DNA from: JAJDFU01 sp964641965
GTDB lineage: Bacteria; Bacteroidota; Bacteroidia; Chitinophagales; Saprospiraceae
Assembly: GCA_964641965.1 (NCBI GenBank)
Contig: CAZXLD010000013.1
Location: forward strand, 1 to 64,000
Length of the DNA: 64,000 bases
Reading direction: 5' to 3'
The notes beneath the pieces were generated by a model. That model did not search any database. It had not been told where the DNA came from and saw only the letters and a program-made list of their open reading frames with translations. Below are positions 15,355-24,125 of the stretch, in pieces (positions within the stretch are counted from its first letter, which is position 1; the number at the start of each line of letters is the position of its first letter). Both the position numbers and the translations under genes were made by a program.

Positions 15355-17442
15355 CTACTTCCAAATAGAATGCAACGGATAGAGCTCCAGTTTTTTGATT
15401 TGAATGTCAGATCCCGACCGGATGAGTTGGATCTTTGAAAAATCTTCATTCGGAAAAAATAGATCAGTCATCACGATCCGCCCTTGGTCTGCAAATAATT
15501 CTGCAGAGCCGACATCCAGAAAAAGATGCATGCTCAGGATGGAATCGGAAGATGTGCTGGGAGCTGTATGAATTTTCGGGGCAAAATCAGCCGAAAAGGA
15601 AGTTTTCCCACTTGCCCTGCGGTCGCTGAAATAAACATTGGAAACACCGGCATAGCCTACCCGATAAGCCTCGCCAAGGGTATTGGTTATTTCAAGGTAC
15701 AAACTATCCTGCCCTCCAGACGGCACCACGGCTTCGATAAGTACCTCCCAGGTTGGAGTGGAAGTTTGCAGTGAACCGGTTAGATCGACCGTGCCGGATT
15801 GGAAGGCATCATCCTTGAATTCGATCCCGGCTTGTCGAATTTCTTGGAGTTCCCGCACAGGAATGGATAATAGACGAGGTCCCATTTCAGGGAATTGCCG
15901 GAGTGAAAGCTTTCGAGGCAAGGTCATGGCGCTTCGCCAGGTAGTGGTAGGTACCACATTGGCATATTCCCAGTTGCTCATCCAACCCATAAATAAGCGC
16001 CTACCGTCTGAATCCGGAATATCCGACCAGGTAACACCGGCATAATTATCCCGGCCGTAGTCCAGCCAGACCGCTTTTTCGTATGCTCCTGTAGCAGCTT
16101 CATCCGCAAAATAAATCTGATCTACATGGATATGCCCCCACCCTTCAGAAAACCGATCAACGATTTGGATACGGGCTTTTTTACCGAGCAGATCGGTTAC
16201 ATCCCAATGCTTCCAACCCAAGGTTTCATTATTATTGCCGGTAGCAGTTCGTGCAATTTGCCCTTCCACCAACAAATTCATACAAGTCTGACCCTGATGA
16301 TTTCCACCTCCAATCAGGAAATTGATCACTGGTTTTGACAGGACAAAGCTGGGTGAAGTAAGTGTACCTTGTGCGTCGTCTTCTCTATGAAAGCTATTGA
16401 CCAATTGATTGCCAAGGTAGCCCTCTACCGGCTGCTGCCTTGGAAGAGACCCATCCGCAGGGCCATCCCCAAATGCGTCACCTGTAACCGTCCAATCCCC
16501 ATAACCCTCAGTTTCAAAATCCTCAAACAACTCCCCTGCAGGAATGTAGGCCGGACTTTTTCCCAACACCCGGGATAAAGCCTCGTCTAGCATGAATGTC
16601 CCATCTTCAAATTGCCCAATAAAATATTGAGTAGCAGAGCCTCCATTGGGTCCTCCGGAACCAATACTAACCAGCAGTGCCCAATAGGTCTCATCGGTAC
16701 CTTCCAGTGGAATCGGAAACAAGTCCGGACATTCCCAAACTCCGGCATGGGTTCCCCATTCCCGACCGAAATCGGAACGGTGGCTCCAATCCTTGAGATT
16801 CGGAGAGGTATTAAACTTGACATGATCCCAGGCTGCAAGGGTCAAAATCCACTCCTGGCTACGATCATCCCAGATCACTTTAGGATCTCGAAAGTCTCGA
16901 ATTCCCGGGTTGGGAATGACGGGATTGCCTTGATACTTGGTCCAGGTGCGCCCTTTGTCCTTACTATAGGCAATACTCTGATATTGAAAATCAATAGAGC
17001 CATCCATTTCTCCTTTTGGATCATGATGGGTAAATATGGCAACCAAAAGAGGTTGGCCATTCTCACCAAAACCAGACGTGTTGTTCCAATCAACAACCGC
17101 ACTACCCGAAAAAATATAACCCAGTGAATCGGGATACAAAGCAATAGGTAAATGTTCCCAATGGACCAGGTCTTTGCTTACCGCATGGCCCCAATGCATG
17201 GGCCCCCAGACCGTTGAATCCGGATAATATTGATAAAATAAGTGGTATTCCCCTTCGTAATAGACCATCCCGTTGGGGTCATTCATCCACTTGGCAGACG
17301 GAGAAAAGTGGAATTGAAGCCGATGGGGTTCAGAAAACCTAGAAGTTGACTTTTCCAAGGTACCCGGCGAACAGGACCAGGAAACCATATAAACCAGAGT
17401 ATGTAACAAAATCCTTTGGGTCAACACTTGTCGGTTAGCCAT
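15355..17442 (-). CDS. GH32 fructan hydrolase lipoprotein with an inserted beta domain
   Basis: 695 residues. The start (17442) gives a lipoprotein signal with Cys24 in VSWSC. The GH32 beta-propeller shows all three catalytic acids: the nucleophile Asp55 in WMNDPNG, Asp186 in FRDPK and the acid/base Glu237 in ECPDL. The C-terminal beta-sandwich occupies about 540-695. Between about 300 and 448 the propeller is interrupted by ~150 residues (from FEDFETEGYGDW to VDQIYFAD) that read like a carbohydrate-binding beta-sandwich; the propeller resumes at WLDYGRDNYAG. It would hydrolyse levan, inulin or sucrose outside the cytoplasm. It is the last gene of an operon with a fructokinase and a sugar porter. 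Confidence 0.93.
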   Translation of the reverse strand: MANRQVLTQRILLHTLVYMVSWSCSPGTLEKSTSRFSEPHRLQFHFSPSAKWMNDPNGMVYYEGEYHLFYQYYPDSTVWGPMHWGHAVSKDLVHWEHLPIALYPDSLGYIFSGSAVVDWNNTSGFGENGQPLLVAIFTHHDPKGEMDGSIDFQYQSIAYSKDKGRTWTKYQGNPVIPNPGIRDFRDPKVIWDDRSQEWILTLAAWDHVKFNTSPNLKDWSHRSDFGREWGTHAGVWECPDLFPIPLEGTDETYWALLVSIGSGGPNGGSATQYFIGQFEDGTFMLDEALSRVLGKSPAYIPAGELFEDFETEGYGDWTVTGDAFGDGPADGSLPRQQPVEGYLGNQLVNSFHREDDAQGTLTSPSFVLSKPVINFLIGGGNHQGQTCMNLLVEGQIARTATGNNNETLGWKHWDVTDLLGKKARIQIVDRFSEGWGHIHVDQIYFADEAATGAYEKAVWLDYGRDNYAGVTWSDIPDSDGRRLFMGWMSNWEYANVVPTTTWRSAMTLPRKLSLRQFPEMGPRLLSIPVRELQEIRQAGIEFKDDAFQSGTVDLTGSLQTSTPTWEVLIEAVVPSGGQDSLYLEITNTLGEAYRVGYAGVSNVYFSDRRASGKTSFSADFAPKIHTAPSTSSDSILSMHLFLDVGSAELFADQGRIVMTDLFFPNEDFSKIQLIRSGSDIQIKKLELYPLHSIWK

Positions 17443-17538
17443 TAGTGATCTACTGTTTTTTAGTGGGAATTAAAAAGAAAAAGAGTAAATAGGCCAGGCT
17501 AAAAAATGGATGCTTATTCAGTTGATCTGATATGAAGG

Positions 17539-18435
17539 CTAACTTCCCCGCTCGCCAATAAACTGTTCGATTTGGAAAGCAGAAAGGCGATTAGTAGCTC
17601 CACTTTGGGTAGCAACTAAAGCCCCCGCAGCAGATCCTTTCTTCAGACATTCATTTGGATCCGCTCCAGTAGCCATAGCCCAAAGGAAGGTAGCGAAAAA
17701 TGCATCGCCGCTTCCAATCGTATCTTGGACCTGTATCGGAAAACCACCTTGCTGATACCATCCTTTATTGTCCAAATAACAAGCTCCATCCTTACCAAGC
17801 GTACAAATGATTCCCTCCCAACCAAACTGACGGCGCAACTGAGTCATTTGTTCTTGTTGATTTCCACGAACAGAATACCAATTGGCCAGTATTTCCAGTT
17901 CATCGTCATTGACCTTGACCAGATCCGCTTTCGTTAATAAAGGATCAAGCAATTCTTTTGAGTAAAAGGGTTCCCTCAGATTTACATCAAAGGCTCGAAA
18001 TGGAGCTACATCCAATAATTGAAATAAGGTTTCCCGAGATACTGAAGAACGAGCCACAAGGCTTCCAAACACAAACAGGTCTGCAGCTCTTACTACCGCA
18101 GCTAGGGCAGGATTCACTTCAATAAAATCCCAGGCTACCGGATGCACAATTTCATAAGAAGGTTGCCCACCGGCACTTAATTGGACTTTTACGATTCCCG
18201 TCAAATGATCCAGGTCAACCTGAATTAAATCACTCTTCAACCCCTTTTCGCTTAAAAATTCAAGCAACTCCTTTCCCAACTCATCCTCTCCAACTCTACT
18301 GATCAGGCTAGCCTTAAGTCCTAAATTCCCTGCCTGGAAAGCTACATTCATAGGTGCCCCGCCGACCACTTTACCGTTGGGTAGCATATCCCAGAGAACC
18401 TCTCCGTAACAGACTATCTTTTTTGTGGATTCCAT
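17539..18435 (-). CDS. PfkB-family fructokinase
   Basis: 298 residues, the normal size of ribokinase/PfkB sugar kinases. The N-terminal glycine motif (GGAPMNVAFQAGNLG) and the C-terminal ATP/anion-hole signature DTIGSGDAFFATF with catalytic Asp are present. Placed between a sugar porter (22 bases upstream) and a secreted fructosidase, it very probably phosphorylates fructose to fructose-6-phosphate in the cytoplasm. Specificity is inferred from context. Confidence 0.9.
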   Translation of the reverse strand: MESTKKIVCYGEVLWDMLPNGKVVGGAPMNVAFQAGNLGLKASLISRVGEDELGKELLEFLSEKGLKSDLIQVDLDHLTGIVKVQLSAGGQPSYEIVHPVAWDFIEVNPALAAVVRAADLFVFGSLVARSSVSRETLFQLLDVAPFRAFDVNLREPFYSKELLDPLLTKADLVKVNDDELEILANWYSVRGNQQEQMTQLRRQFGWEGIICTLGKDGACYLDNKGWYQQGGFPIQVQDTIGSGDAFFATFLWAMATGADPNECLKKGSAAGALVATQSGATNRLSAFQIEQFIGERGS

Positions 18436-18457
18436 GCCTTATTAGGTTTTACAAGAG

Positions 18458-19840
18458 TTAGAAGGTGTTATCAAGGATGTTGGAGGGAACCGTTTTTTCT
18501 CTTTCCACCATCATATCTTCCAATTCTTCCAAGGACCTTCCTTTGGTCTCAGGCATGATGCGCCACACCCAAAGCAGCTGCAAGACCATCATAAAAGCGA
18601 AAAAGGCGAAAACCGGCCACGGATTCAGGCCGAAAATGCCTTCTTCCTTGTCAATAAAAATGGGGGTTAACAGCGTGATTAGGGCTGCAAAAACCCAGTG
18701 CGTGCCGGACCCCCAGGATTGCCCCATGGCCCGCACTTGATTGGGAAATATCTCGGAAATAAAGACCCAGATCACTGCGCCTTGCCCAACCGCATGGGAG
18801 GCAATGAACAAGAGCAGGAAAAAGAGCATGAAATTAGGGCTGGCACCAGCGTAGAACGAATAAGCCGTCATAGCCAGACTGATGATGTAACCGACCGAAC
18901 CAATATACATGAGGGTTTTGCGGCCAACCCGATCGATCAGGTACATGCCCAGCAGAGTGAACAGAAGATTGATGCCCCCGATCGCTATGGAATTGAACAG
19001 GGAATCCTGAGATGCAAGCCCCGCACGTTCCAGCAATTCCGGAGCATAATATAACACAAAGTTGATCCCGGACCATTGGTTGAAAAAGGCCAGCATGAAG
19101 GCCAAGAGTATAGGCCGATTGTATTTACCTGAAAAGAAAGGTTCTGAGGTTCCGCTGGGAACCAAATCCTGTTCGATCTCTTTCAATTTCGTTTCCGCCT
19201 GCTCCGGAGTAATGATGCTGAGAATCTCCAGCGCTTTTTGGTGATCGTGTTTTTTAAGCGCCAACCAACGCGGGCTATTTGCTATGGTTAGCACAAACAG
19301 CGAATAGGTTAAAGCAGGAATAGCCTCAACGCCCAACATAAAGCGCCAATCGTTGGCTCCGCCTACACCATCCAACAACCAATTGGAAATAAAGGCGATC
19401 AGGATGCCGAATACGATCATAAACTGGTACAGTGCTACCAGTTTACCTCGATTTTGAGAACTGGAAATCTCGGAAATGTAAGTAGGTGCCGCCACCGAAG
19501 AAGCGCCAACACCGAGGCCCCCAATAAACCGGAAAAAAGAAAAAATATAGGGGTCGGGAGCAATGGCCGATCCCAAAGCAGAAGCCAGGTATAAAATACC
19601 AATCCAGAATAAAGTCTTTTTGCGCCCAAACCGATCACAGGGAATTCCACCTAACAAAGCGCCAAGCACCGTTCCCCAAAGGGCCATAGACATGATGAAT
19701 GTACCATGGAAAAAAGGAGAAGTATCCCAAAGTTCCTTAATAGGTAAGTTCGCCCCGGATATTACCACGGTGTCAAAGCCAAACAAAAAACCGGCGAGAG
19801 CGACAGTTAGGGACCAAAGGAGTGTTTGTTTATTATCCAT
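18458..19840 (-). CDS. Sugar porter of the major facilitator superfamily, probable fructose importer
   Basis: 460 residues with 12 predicted membrane segments. Sugar-porter signatures are present: GFLFGFDTVVISGA in TM1, DRFGRKKTL after TM2, and PETKGRSLEELE after the last helix. It is the first gene of the fructan operon and probably imports fructose by proton symport. The gene begins 221 bases from the divergent copper-ATPase gene; a small palindrome upstream may be its operator. Confidence 0.9.
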   Translation of the reverse strand: MDNKQTLLWSLTVALAGFLFGFDTVVISGANLPIKELWDTSPFFHGTFIMSMALWGTVLGALLGGIPCDRFGRKKTLFWIGILYLASALGSAIAPDPYIFSFFRFIGGLGVGASSVAAPTYISEISSSQNRGKLVALYQFMIVFGILIAFISNWLLDGVGGANDWRFMLGVEAIPALTYSLFVLTIANSPRWLALKKHDHQKALEILSIITPEQAETKLKEIEQDLVPSGTSEPFFSGKYNRPILLAFMLAFFNQWSGINFVLYYAPELLERAGLASQDSLFNSIAIGGINLLFTLLGMYLIDRVGRKTLMYIGSVGYIISLAMTAYSFYAGASPNFMLFFLLLFIASHAVGQGAVIWVFISEIFPNQVRAMGQSWGSGTHWVFAALITLLTPIFIDKEEGIFGLNPWPVFAFFAFMMVLQLLWVWRIMPETKGRSLEELEDMMVEREKTVPSNILDNTF

Positions 19841-19884
19841 AAATTGGCTTTATCGTCTTGTGTAAACCAATAAACGAAAGATTC

Positions 19885-19899
19885 TGCCAATGTTTGGCA
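19885..19899. promoter_or_regulatory. Candidate operator upstream of the fructan operon
   Basis: The 15-base inverted repeat TGCCAA-TGT-TTGGCA lies 45 bases before the sugar-porter start. No regulator gene for this operon is visible in the window. Confidence 0.35.
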
Positions 19900-20061
19900 T
19901 GTCAGCGCTCTATTTGGGTTCCTAGAGGCTTGCAAAATGGATGATTCTAACATTTGAAAGGAGTTCCCGAATGATCCCAATTTTTTCGTAAGCATGAGAA
20001 ATGATTTTCGTCAATTCTAGTAGGTATTCCCTATCTTATCTTCGCTTGAAATCCCAACAGC

Positions 20062-22509
20062 ATGTTTACGGATCCGAGGGAGCATACAAACACCCAGCCT
20101 AAAGAGGCCGAGCCAAAAGCCTGTCATCATTGTGGGGAACCTTGCCCGAATCCACCTATTTCCAATGGGCTGAATTCCTTTTGCTGTGTGGGTTGCCAAA
20201 CCGTCTATGAGATCCTGCATGAAAACGGCCTGCAGAAATTTTATGAGATCGATCCCGCTGCCGGCCAGACCCAACGTCAACAAAAGGCTAGTCGATATGC
20301 TTTTCTAGAGGACGACTCTGTGGTGGAACGGTTAGTAGATTTCTCCAGTCCGGATATGGAAAAGGTTACGCTCTTACTGCCCCAGATCCATTGTGCTTCC
20401 TGCGTCTGGCTGCTCGAAAACCTGCACCGCCTGGAGCCGGCCGTTCGAGAATCGCGTGTCCATTTTCCCAAAAAGGAATTGTACCTAACCTACGATCCGC
20501 AAAAGACCTCCCTTAAAAGTACAGCAGAACTATTGCATCGGGTTGGCTACCCGCCCGAAATCAACCTTAGCAACCTGGATTCTGGCGCGAAGCCAGGCAT
20601 GAATCGACGACTGATCTACCAGCTGGGGGTTGCTGGATTTGCGTTTGGCAATATCATGCTGCTCAGCTTCCCGGAGTACCTAAACCTGAGTCAGGAAACC
20701 TATGAATTCTACTTCCAGACCTTCGCCTACCTGAATCTGATGTTGGCCCTGCCGGTGGTTTTCTTTAGCGGTTGGGATTATTTGCGTTCCGCCTGGATCG
20801 GAATTCGCAATAAGCATCTAAACATTGATGTACCAGTATCGCTCGGCATCCTGGCCATTTTTGGACGCAGTACTTATGAGATCCTCAGTCAAACCGGCCT
20901 CGGGTACCTGGACAGTCTGGCAGGGCTCGTCTTTTTTCTCTTGGTGGGCAAATGGTTTCAGCAGCGAACCTACTATCGCCTGTCGTTTGACCGGGACTAT
21001 AAGTCCTACTTCCCCATCGCTGCCCAACGAAAAACAGCCGGTGATTGGCAATCCGTCTCCCTGGACCAACTCCAACCCGGCGATGTATTGCTGATTCGCC
21101 ATGGCGAACTCATCCCGGCTGATAGTATTTTGCTGAAAGGAGAAGGGTTTGTGGACTACAGTTTCGTAACCGGGGAATCCGAAACCGTTTCCCAGCAAAC
21201 GGGCGACAAACTATTCGCCGGAGGCCGGCAAATGGGCGGCCCCTTAGAAATCAGCCTGACCAAAGAAGTTTCGCAAAGTTACCTGACCCAACTTTGGAAC
21301 AACGACATTTTCACTAAAGAAAAGGAAGGTCGGGCCGTTCGCTTGGCAGATACCATCGGTACCTGGTTTACCTTCTCCATTTTGGGTATTGCCCTCTTGA
21401 CCTTTCTCTGGTGGGCGCCGCAGGACATAGGAATTGCGTTTAATGCCACTACGGCGGTCCTGATCATTGCCTGCCCGTGTGCGGTTGCCTTGGCCATACC
21501 CTTTATTTTTGGAAATGCAATCCGACTACTAGCCCGTAAAGGCTTCTTCCTCAAAAATCCGGCCGTACTGGAGCAGCTTACCCGTTTTAATTCGGTGGTA
21601 CTGGATAAAACCGGAACGCTGACCAGGAGTAAAGCGGGAGCGGTCACGTTTGATGGGACACCACTGACAGCCACAGAAATGGATCAACTGATCGCCCTGG
21701 TCCACCCCTCCACACATCCGTTAAGCCGACAGATTCGGGATTACTGCCTTTCGCTTTCCTCTGATCAGCAATCCCTTCCGATTCAAGGCTGGGAAGAACA
21801 AGTGGGCAAAGGCATAGAAGCTACTGTGGCCGGCACCTGCCTTCGGCTTGGTTCCGCTTCCTTTGTAGAAGGTGCATCTATGGAGTCCAACGGACAGGCC
21901 ACCACTGTTTTTCTGGCTAAGGATGGGGTATTGCGGGGCACATTCCACATTCAGAATACCTTTCGCGAAGGGCTTTCCCAGCTTGTTGCTTATTTTCAAA
22001 AGCAGGATATATCCATCAGTCTGCTGACTGGAGATAACGATCGCCAAAAATCCGCTTTGGAAGACCAACTGGGACCGGAGGCCAAGCTTCTTTTTCAGCA
22101 GGCCCCACAGCACAAACTTGATTACGTACAAGACTTGCAAAAGCACGGCCGGGAAGTGCTCATGTTGGGCGACGGTCTGAACGATGCCGGTGCCTTGAGC
22201 CAAAGCGACTGCGGGCTGGTCTTGACGGAGCAAAATGGATCCTTTACACCGGCTTCCGACGGGGTCCTGCACGCCGATTCTTTTGGGTTATTATCCACCT
22301 TTTTTCGGTTTGCCAAAGCGTCTGTTCGCCTGGTGTATCTGGCCTATAGCCTGGCTTTTATATACAATGTGATCGGACTAAGTTTTGCTGTACAAGGTGC
22401 TCTATCTCCAGTGATCGCCGCGATTCTGATGCCATTAAGTTCGATCACGATCGTGGTATTTGGCTTGTTGTCCAGCACCTGGGTAGCCTGGCGGATGAAG
22501 ATTCTCTGA
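20062..22509 (+). CDS. ccoI: CcoI/FixI-type copper-transporting P1B ATPase
   Basis: 815 residues. The N-terminus is a Cys-rich metal-binding module (CHHCGEPC at 21-28, FCCVGC at 40-45), followed by an HMA-type domain with CASC at 111-114. Then come the P1B hallmarks: CPC (471-473) in the sixth membrane helix, DKTGTLT with phosphorylated Asp515, and GDGLNDAGAL. This architecture is that of the ATPases that supply copper to cbb3 oxidase. It stands upstream of the cco structural genes, separated by a broken opposite-strand gene, so it may have its own promoter. Confidence 0.92.
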   Translation: MFTDPREHTNTQPKEAEPKACHHCGEPCPNPPISNGLNSFCCVGCQTVYEILHENGLQKFYEIDPAAGQTQRQQKASRYAFLEDDSVVERLVDFSSPDMEKVTLLLPQIHCASCVWLLENLHRLEPAVRESRVHFPKKELYLTYDPQKTSLKSTAELLHRVGYPPEINLSNLDSGAKPGMNRRLIYQLGVAGFAFGNIMLLSFPEYLNLSQETYEFYFQTFAYLNLMLALPVVFFSGWDYLRSAWIGIRNKHLNIDVPVSLGILAIFGRSTYEILSQTGLGYLDSLAGLVFFLLVGKWFQQRTYYRLSFDRDYKSYFPIAAQRKTAGDWQSVSLDQLQPGDVLLIRHGELIPADSILLKGEGFVDYSFVTGESETVSQQTGDKLFAGGRQMGGPLEISLTKEVSQSYLTQLWNNDIFTKEKEGRAVRLADTIGTWFTFSILGIALLTFLWWAPQDIGIAFNATTAVLIIACPCAVALAIPFIFGNAIRLLARKGFFLKNPAVLEQLTRFNSVVLDKTGTLTRSKAGAVTFDGTPLTATEMDQLIALVHPSTHPLSRQIRDYCLSLSSDQQSLPIQGWEEQVGKGIEATVAGTCLRLGSASFVEGASMESNGQATTVFLAKDGVLRGTFHIQNTFREGLSQLVAYFQKQDISISLLTGDNDRQKSALEDQLGPEAKLLFQQAPQHKLDYVQDLQKHGREVLMLGDGLNDAGALSQSDCGLVLTEQNGSFTPASDGVLHADSFGLLSTFFRFAKASVRLVYLAYSLAFIYNVIGLSFAVQGALSPVIAAILMPLSSITIVVFGLLSSTWVAWRMKIL

Positions 22510-22640
22510 CGATAGGCAGTAGGCAGGACTAAATACCAATTCTGAGGAATCTTCAACTCGGGTTTTTTTTCAACAACCATTCTCTTTAGTTACATCCCCT
22601 CGAATTTCATACCATTTTTACTTGGGTCAGTATTATCAAC

Positions 22641-23549
22641 TCAATATACCCATCTGGCCTTATACAACCGCCTTCCAGGGAATGTGATAGAATGATCAGG
22701 CCCCCGCAAGTTGACACGCCTGGACCACCAGGAAGTTTCCGCCTGGATAAAGACCAGTCGATTGGTGTTCGGATGGATATCAATCGCTTTTACATCTTTT
22801 TGCCCGGATAATGGAGAAAACACCTTGAACTCAGCCGTTGACTTGTTGAAGGTCCATACATCCTCATACCCTGTGAGCAACAATAGGTTTGGATCTTTGG
22901 GATGTGGCATCAGATCATGCCCGCCTAAACCTGGAATCGACCAAGATTGTTGGATTTGCAATCTAGGCGTATTGGAATTCCAATTTACCAGCTCATATGC
23001 CTTGAGTTCACTATAGCCTAATGCATAGAGCAATTTTTGCCCCTGATCCCAAACCAGTCCATGACCTGAATACAGACTGTCCAGAAACAAGGATTTCTCG
23101 GGCTGATTCAAGTCGAACACTTCGATTCGATTTCCTTTGGGATGGGTCGATCCGGCAACTGCGACACGGTCATTGGGCAAGACCTCTGCAGAATGAGCAT
23201 TCCCCACAAAGGCATAAAACCGTACTTCTTGAGTTGATCGCTCAACGTAGGCCACCCCACCAACTGAAGCCGTCAATAATACAAAGGCACCGCCTTGGAT
23301 TGGCTTACATTCATCGATATGATTAAAGAGGTCCGTCCGGTAAAACTCAGGTAAATCCAATGCTTCTGTAGCAACCCAGCTCCAAATGATTTTGGGAATC
23401 GTATCGGTTTATGCATCAATCTCAAAAATATCTACCCGATTGTCACCGCATACTACTAGCTCATAGCTGGCAGTATGCTGGCCATAGAACAAGGTCTGGA
23501 AACCAATGAGCCCGAAAAAAGATAAAATCGAAAGGTTCAGGCTATTCAT
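22641..23549 (-). pseudogene. DUF6528-like secreted protein gene broken by one in-frame stop
   Basis: Reading back from ATG 23549 gives a signal peptide (MNSLNLSILSFFGLIGFQ) and the domain start YELVVCGDNRVDIFEID, then a single TAA at codon 47 (23409-23411), after which the same frame continues without a shift (TDTIPKIIWSWVATE) to 22641. The downstream 239 residues are a propeller-like series of repeats (VAVAGSTHPKGNRIEVFDL, GLVWDQGQKLLYALGYSE, DLMPHPKDPNLLLLTGYED) matching DUF6528-type proteins as I know them. Only one base change separates the gene from an intact 302-residue product, so this is a recent nonsense mutation or a sequencing error. Function unknown; probably an extracytoplasmic ligand-binding or enzyme-associated propeller. 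Confidence 0.8.
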
Positions 23550-23945
23550 AACAGTATGTATTTGGGAACGAGTAATTTAAATTCCAATGCCCAAAATGGC
23601 CTAGGGCTACAAGCTTGAGCGTATTCCTAGGTACTAGTATTCGTTACTCCCCACTTGCAATTTAACTCGTCATTCGTCACTTCAAACTTGGCATTTGCCA
23701 TTCATCATTTGTAATTCGTCACTCCACACTCCGCATTCGTCATTCGTAATTTGCCATTCGCCACTTGTAATTTGCCACTCGACGATTGTCAACCGAGGGA
23801 CGTCTTCCACCTACCTTATAACATTATCCTCACGCTGCCAATTTTACCACTTCAAAACTGACAAAAATCATTTTTTTACCCTATATTGATCATGAGCGGG
23901 CCATAATCCCGCCGGTAATTTGGACAAACAAAAAACAAGCACCGC
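23550..23945. repeat. Intergenic region with word-like repeats (core 23639-23790)
   Basis: The core is built from shuffled words such as ATTTGCCATTC, CGTCATTCG, GTAATTTGCCA and ATTCGTCACT, in reverse complement to those at 5510-5760. No gene is credible in it. The last ~130 bases before ccoS carry a TGA-N6-TCA half-palindrome (23859-23870), a weak Crp/Fnr-like candidate for control of the oxidase genes. Confidence 0.75.
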
Positions 23946-24110
23946 ATGGGAGTTCTCTTTCTTCTCATTGGAATAAGTTTAGTCGTTGCCGTCGGTTTCC
24001 TGGGCGCCTTTCTCTGGGCAGTCCGGGCCGGGCAATTCGACGATGACGTTACCCCTTCCATGCGGATCCTCTTGGATGATGAATCAAACCAAACCAACGA
24101 CAACAACTAA
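23946..24110 (+). CDS. ccoS: CcoS, cbb3 oxidase maturation protein
   Basis: A 54-residue protein starting MGVLFLLIGISLVVAVGFLG, with one N-terminal membrane helix, then WAVRAGQFDD and a short acidic tail. The pattern of a single helix followed by F-W-A-V-R-x-G-Q-F-D-D is diagnostic for CcoS/FixS, needed to insert heme b and copper into cbb3 oxidase. It ends 15 bases before ccoNO and is the first gene of the operon. Confidence 0.93.
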   Translation: MGVLFLLIGISLVVAVGFLGAFLWAVRAGQFDDDVTPSMRILLDDESNQTNDNN

Positions 24111-24125
24111 AAATCTGCTAACCTA

